Shown piece by piece: positions 61,760-64,000 of a stretch of 64,000 nucleotides of DNA; within the stretch, counting starts at the first letter, position 1, and the number at the start of each line of letters is the position of its first letter. The stretch is from positions 1 through 64,000 of the forward strand of contig NZ_BBWK01000017.1 in assembly GCF_001463765.1 (NCBI RefSeq). The letters are read 5' to 3'. Source of the DNA: Aureimonas sp. AU4 (GTDB taxonomy: Bacteria > Pseudomonadota > Alphaproteobacteria > Rhizobiales > Rhizobiaceae). The notes under the pieces are model-generated. The model ran no database searches. It saw only the letters and a list, made by a program, of their open reading frames with translations, and was not told the DNA's origin. Both the position numbers and the translations under genes were made by a program.

Positions 61760-62937
61760 GCGGATTCCTTCTGGTGGGTCGGTGCGGTGGATCGGCCGCG
61801 CTGCGAAAGCACGCGCAGCGCCGAGCGCACCGAGACGGGGGGACGCCCGGCAAAGATGCGGATCTTGTCGCCGAAATCCAGCCGTGCGGCATAGAAGCGC
61901 GCGACCAGCGGATCGGGCAGCCGGTAGAAATGCTCCAGCACCCGGTAGCGCTCCTCGGACGGCCCGGCGAGGAACAGGAGGCGGTTCAGCGTGCGGAAGA
62001 AGGCGCGGTCGTTCCAGATGTTGCGGGCGTGGCTCGCCAGAAGCCGCGACAGGGCCGGCGAGGAGAGATCGGGCGCGCCCGCGACGAGGTCGGCCACATG
62101 GACCGCGTCGGGCAGCGAGTAGCCGGTGGTCGGATGGAACAGCGCGCGCGCGAGGCCCACCGTCGGCACGCCCCTCGCCTCCTCCACGAGCGCGTCGATG
62201 TCGCCGCCGAGCGCGATCGGCAGGATGCCATGCTCCTCGCGAAGGAGGCGCCCCTCGCCCCAGCCCGCCGCCTGCGCATAGGCCCGCAGCGCTCCGCGCA
62301 GGCGCTCGGTCTCCAGCGCCTCGCCGTCGGCATAGTAGGTATCTTCCACCAGGAGGCGGGTGGGTGAAAACGGCAGGACGTAGACGAAGCGGTAGCCGTC
62401 GCTCTGGGGAACAGTGGCGTCCATCACGACGGGACGCGCGATGCCGTGCGGGCGCTCGAACTCCCATTCCTGACCGAGGAACTTCTGGAAGCCGAGGTCG
62501 AGATGGGCCGAACGACGCTGGCCGCGCCCGTCGATCACGGCCCTTGCGCGAAGCACCGTCTGGTCGGCGAGGGTGACGCTGGTCTCGTTCAGCTCGACGA
62601 CGGGGGTGCCGAGGCGAAGCGACGGACCCATGACGCGGCCGAGAACGTCGCGGAAGCGCTCGGAGGTCGCGGAGTTGTAACCGGTCGAGACGGTTCGCCG
62701 GCGACGCGGGAAGCGCACGTCGTAGTCCGTCCAGCGGTGCTCGACGAACGGATCGAGCCAGCCGTGCTCGGCGGCCGAAAGGTCGCCGTCGTGGAAGCTC
62801 CAGGTGTGGTTGCCGCCGAGCCGCTCCGCCCCTTCCAGGAGAAGCACCCGCAGGTCCGGCCGGCGCTGCGCGAGGCGATAGGCGATCAGCCCGTTGGCCA
62901 GGCCCCCGCCCGCCAGGATCAGGTCGTACTCGCTCAT
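61756..62937 (-). CDS. crtY: lycopene beta-cyclase
   Basis: 393-aa FAD-dependent cyclase of the CrtY type forming beta-carotene. DLILAGGGLANGLIAYRL (5-22), NHTWSFHD (43-50), DGRGQ (about 135) and FVYVLPFSPTRLLVEDTYY (about 193-211) are diagnostic. Overlaps crtX upstream and crtI downstream by 4 nt each. Confidence 0.95.
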   Translation of the reverse strand: MSEYDLILAGGGLANGLIAYRLAQRRPDLRVLLLEGAERLGGNHTWSFHDGDLSAAEHGWLDPFVEHRWTDYDVRFPRRRRTVSTGYNSATSERFRDVLGRVMGPSLRLGTPVVELNETSVTLADQTVLRARAVIDGRGQRRSAHLDLGFQKFLGQEWEFERPHGIARPVVMDATVPQSDGYRFVYVLPFSPTRLLVEDTYYADGEALETERLRGALRAYAQAAGWGEGRLLREEHGILPIALGGDIDALVEEARGVPTVGLARALFHPTTGYSLPDAVHVADLVAGAPDLSSPALSRLLASHARNIWNDRAFFRTLNRLLFLAGPSEERYRVLEHFYRLPDPLVARFYAARLDFGDKIRIFAGRPPVSVRSALRVLSQRGRSTAPTHQKESA

Positions 62938-64000
62938 GCCCGCACCTCCTCCAGTCGGCGCGCCGGAGCGCCCACCAGCCCTTCCGCGATCGCGGCCGCC
63001 CGCGCGCAGCCGCCGCCCGACCGGATGTCGGCACCGATGCGCCGCGCCGCAAGGGCGAAGCCGGGATCGGCCAGAAGGCGGGCGAGAGCGGTTTCGACGC
63101 GCGATATCGTCAGGCCCCGATGCGGAAGGGCCAAGCCCGCGCCGCGATAGGCGAGACGGGCGGCCACCCCCGGCTGGTCGAAGCCGAAGGGGATGGCGAG
63201 ACAGGGCACGCCCATCTCCAGCGCGTCCATCGCCGTGTTGAGCCCGCCATGGGTGACGCACACGTCGGCCTCGCGCAGGATGGCGCGCTGGGGCAGGAAG
63301 TCGGTGACGAGATCGGCATCGAGCGAGGCGGCCTCGGCCGCCGTCAGAAGGCCGCAATGGGCGATGGCGAGGCGGGTGCCGAGGCGCCGGCAGGCCGCCG
63401 CGATGCGCCGGAAGAGCCCGAGGCGGTGTCCCTGCAGCGTGCCGAAGGAGGCGAAGACGAGCGGTCGCCCGTTCTCGCGACGAAGCGGCGCCGCCTCCTC
63501 GACCTCGAGGCCGCGAAACGGGCCGACCGCGAAGATCCGCCCCCCTTCGCGCGGGAAGTCGAAGCTCGCGACCGTCTGGCTGATGGTTCCCAGCGGCGAG
63601 AAGCAGTCCTCGAGCGTCGCGATGCCCGCAAGATCGAAGGCATCCGCCCAGCGCCGGACGGCACGGTTCTGCGCGCCCATCGCGATGCCGGCCACGAGCG
63701 CCCCGCCGCGATTGCGCTTCAACCCTTGCGGGGACGGATCGAAAGGCCAGCCGAGATAGGGCGGCGGGATGGCGGGATCGGGATCGGCCGGCAGCGCCGA
63801 GGCGACCGAGACGAAGGGCAGCTCGAGGTGGCGCGCCAGAAGCCCGCCGGCCGGCTCCATCTGGTCGGCGAGGATCGCCTCGGCGCCGAGATCGCGAAGA
63901 AGGGGCGGCGCGAGGCGGCAGAGCGCATCGGTGCGGCGCGCCGCCTCGCGGACGGTGGAGAGCACTCCCCGGCGGCCGGCCAGCGCGTGACGCCGGGCCT
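62934..64000 (-). CDS. crtX: zeaxanthin glucosyltransferase, 5' end beyond the window
   Basis: GT1-type glycosyltransferase, at least 355 codons here, with the open frame running off the right edge (family about 430 aa). LADQMEPAGGLLA, PFVSVASALP and the C-terminal nucleotide-sugar motif VTHGGLNTAMDALEMGVPCLAIPFGFDQPG are typical of CrtX, which glucosylates zeaxanthin. The hydroxylase CrtZ that makes its substrate is not in the window. First visible gene of crtXYIB. Confidence 0.92.
   Translation of the reverse strand, partial: ARRHALAGRRGVLSTVREAARRTDALCRLAPPLLRDLGAEAILADQMEPAGGLLARHLELPFVSVASALPADPDPAIPPPYLGWPFDPSPQGLKRNRGGALVAGIAMGAQNRAVRRWADAFDLAGIATLEDCFSPLGTISQTVASFDFPREGGRIFAVGPFRGLEVEEAAPLRRENGRPLVFASFGTLQGHRLGLFRRIAAACRRLGTRLAIAHCGLLTAAEAASLDADLVTDFLPQRAILREADVCVTHGGLNTAMDALEMGVPCLAIPFGFDQPGVAARLAYRGAGLALPHRGLTISRVETALARLLADPGFALAARRIGADIRSGGGCARAAAIAEGLVGAPARRLEEVRA

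Overview
The window is chromosomal DNA of high GC content (about 70% by eye) from an alphaproteobacterium, most likely a pigmented member of the Hyphomicrobiales (Rhizobiales), possibly of the Aurantimonadaceae type. Five things suggest this: a trxB-lsrB pair, long alphaproteobacterial-style UvrB, an alphaproteobacterial CtrA site, several GGAAC-N16/17-CGTT (EcfG-type) promoters, and a zeaxanthin-type carotenoid cluster (crtE, crtXYIB, fni). Genes are dense, and many neighbours overlap by 4 nt. I see no rRNA, tRNA, CRISPR array, transposase or phage gene.

Region by region. 0-9.5 kb: thioredoxin reductase and LsrB, a possible AbcR-type sRNA, a phosphoesterase, aspartate aminotransferase, a GST, a PRC-barrel exported protein, a thioesterase, a PAS-GGDEF cyclase and a globin-coupled chemoreceptor. 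9.6-15.4 kb: an ABC exporter, an exported Asp/Arg-repeat protein and uvrB with an SOS-like box. 15.4-18.6 kb: one AT-rich, clearly foreign AAA/TOPRIM (OLD-like) gene next to a frameshifted alpha/beta-hydrolase. 18.6-21.6 kb: a structured gene-free stretch, then seven tiny exported proteins on the minus strand, three of which end in the same short tail. 22-30 kb: cspA, a CtrA-box envelope gene, an MBL hydrolase, ilvE, a MarR/OmpR/kinase operon, and ybjN-proC-csaA. 30-40 kb: ubiK, lgt and a MidA-like methyltransferase, pgeF, an M24 homologue lacking metal ligands, prs, glgX and a CBS protein. 40-47 kb: a large hybrid kinase with its receiver, an SLC13 carrier, and a divergent HxlR/SDR pair. 47-54 kb: an ABC importer between a PhoD-like phosphatase and a PHP phosphoesterase. 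54-64 kb: TerC, rpe, fbp, fni and the carotenoid genes, with crtX running off the right edge.

How genes work together. Fni and CrtE supply IPP/DMAPP and GGPP, CrtB and CrtI make lycopene, CrtY cyclises it, and CrtX glycosylates the hydroxylated product; crtZ is not in the window. Several small exported proteins (PRC-barrel, Asp/Arg-repeat, tail-motif and His/Met/Arg-rich proteins, plus a small Lys-rich protein) carry upstream sites resembling the general-stress sigma factor EcfG promoter, so they may form a stress-induced envelope set. The two most unusual elements are the foreign single-gene OLD-like ATPase and the tail-motif protein cluster.
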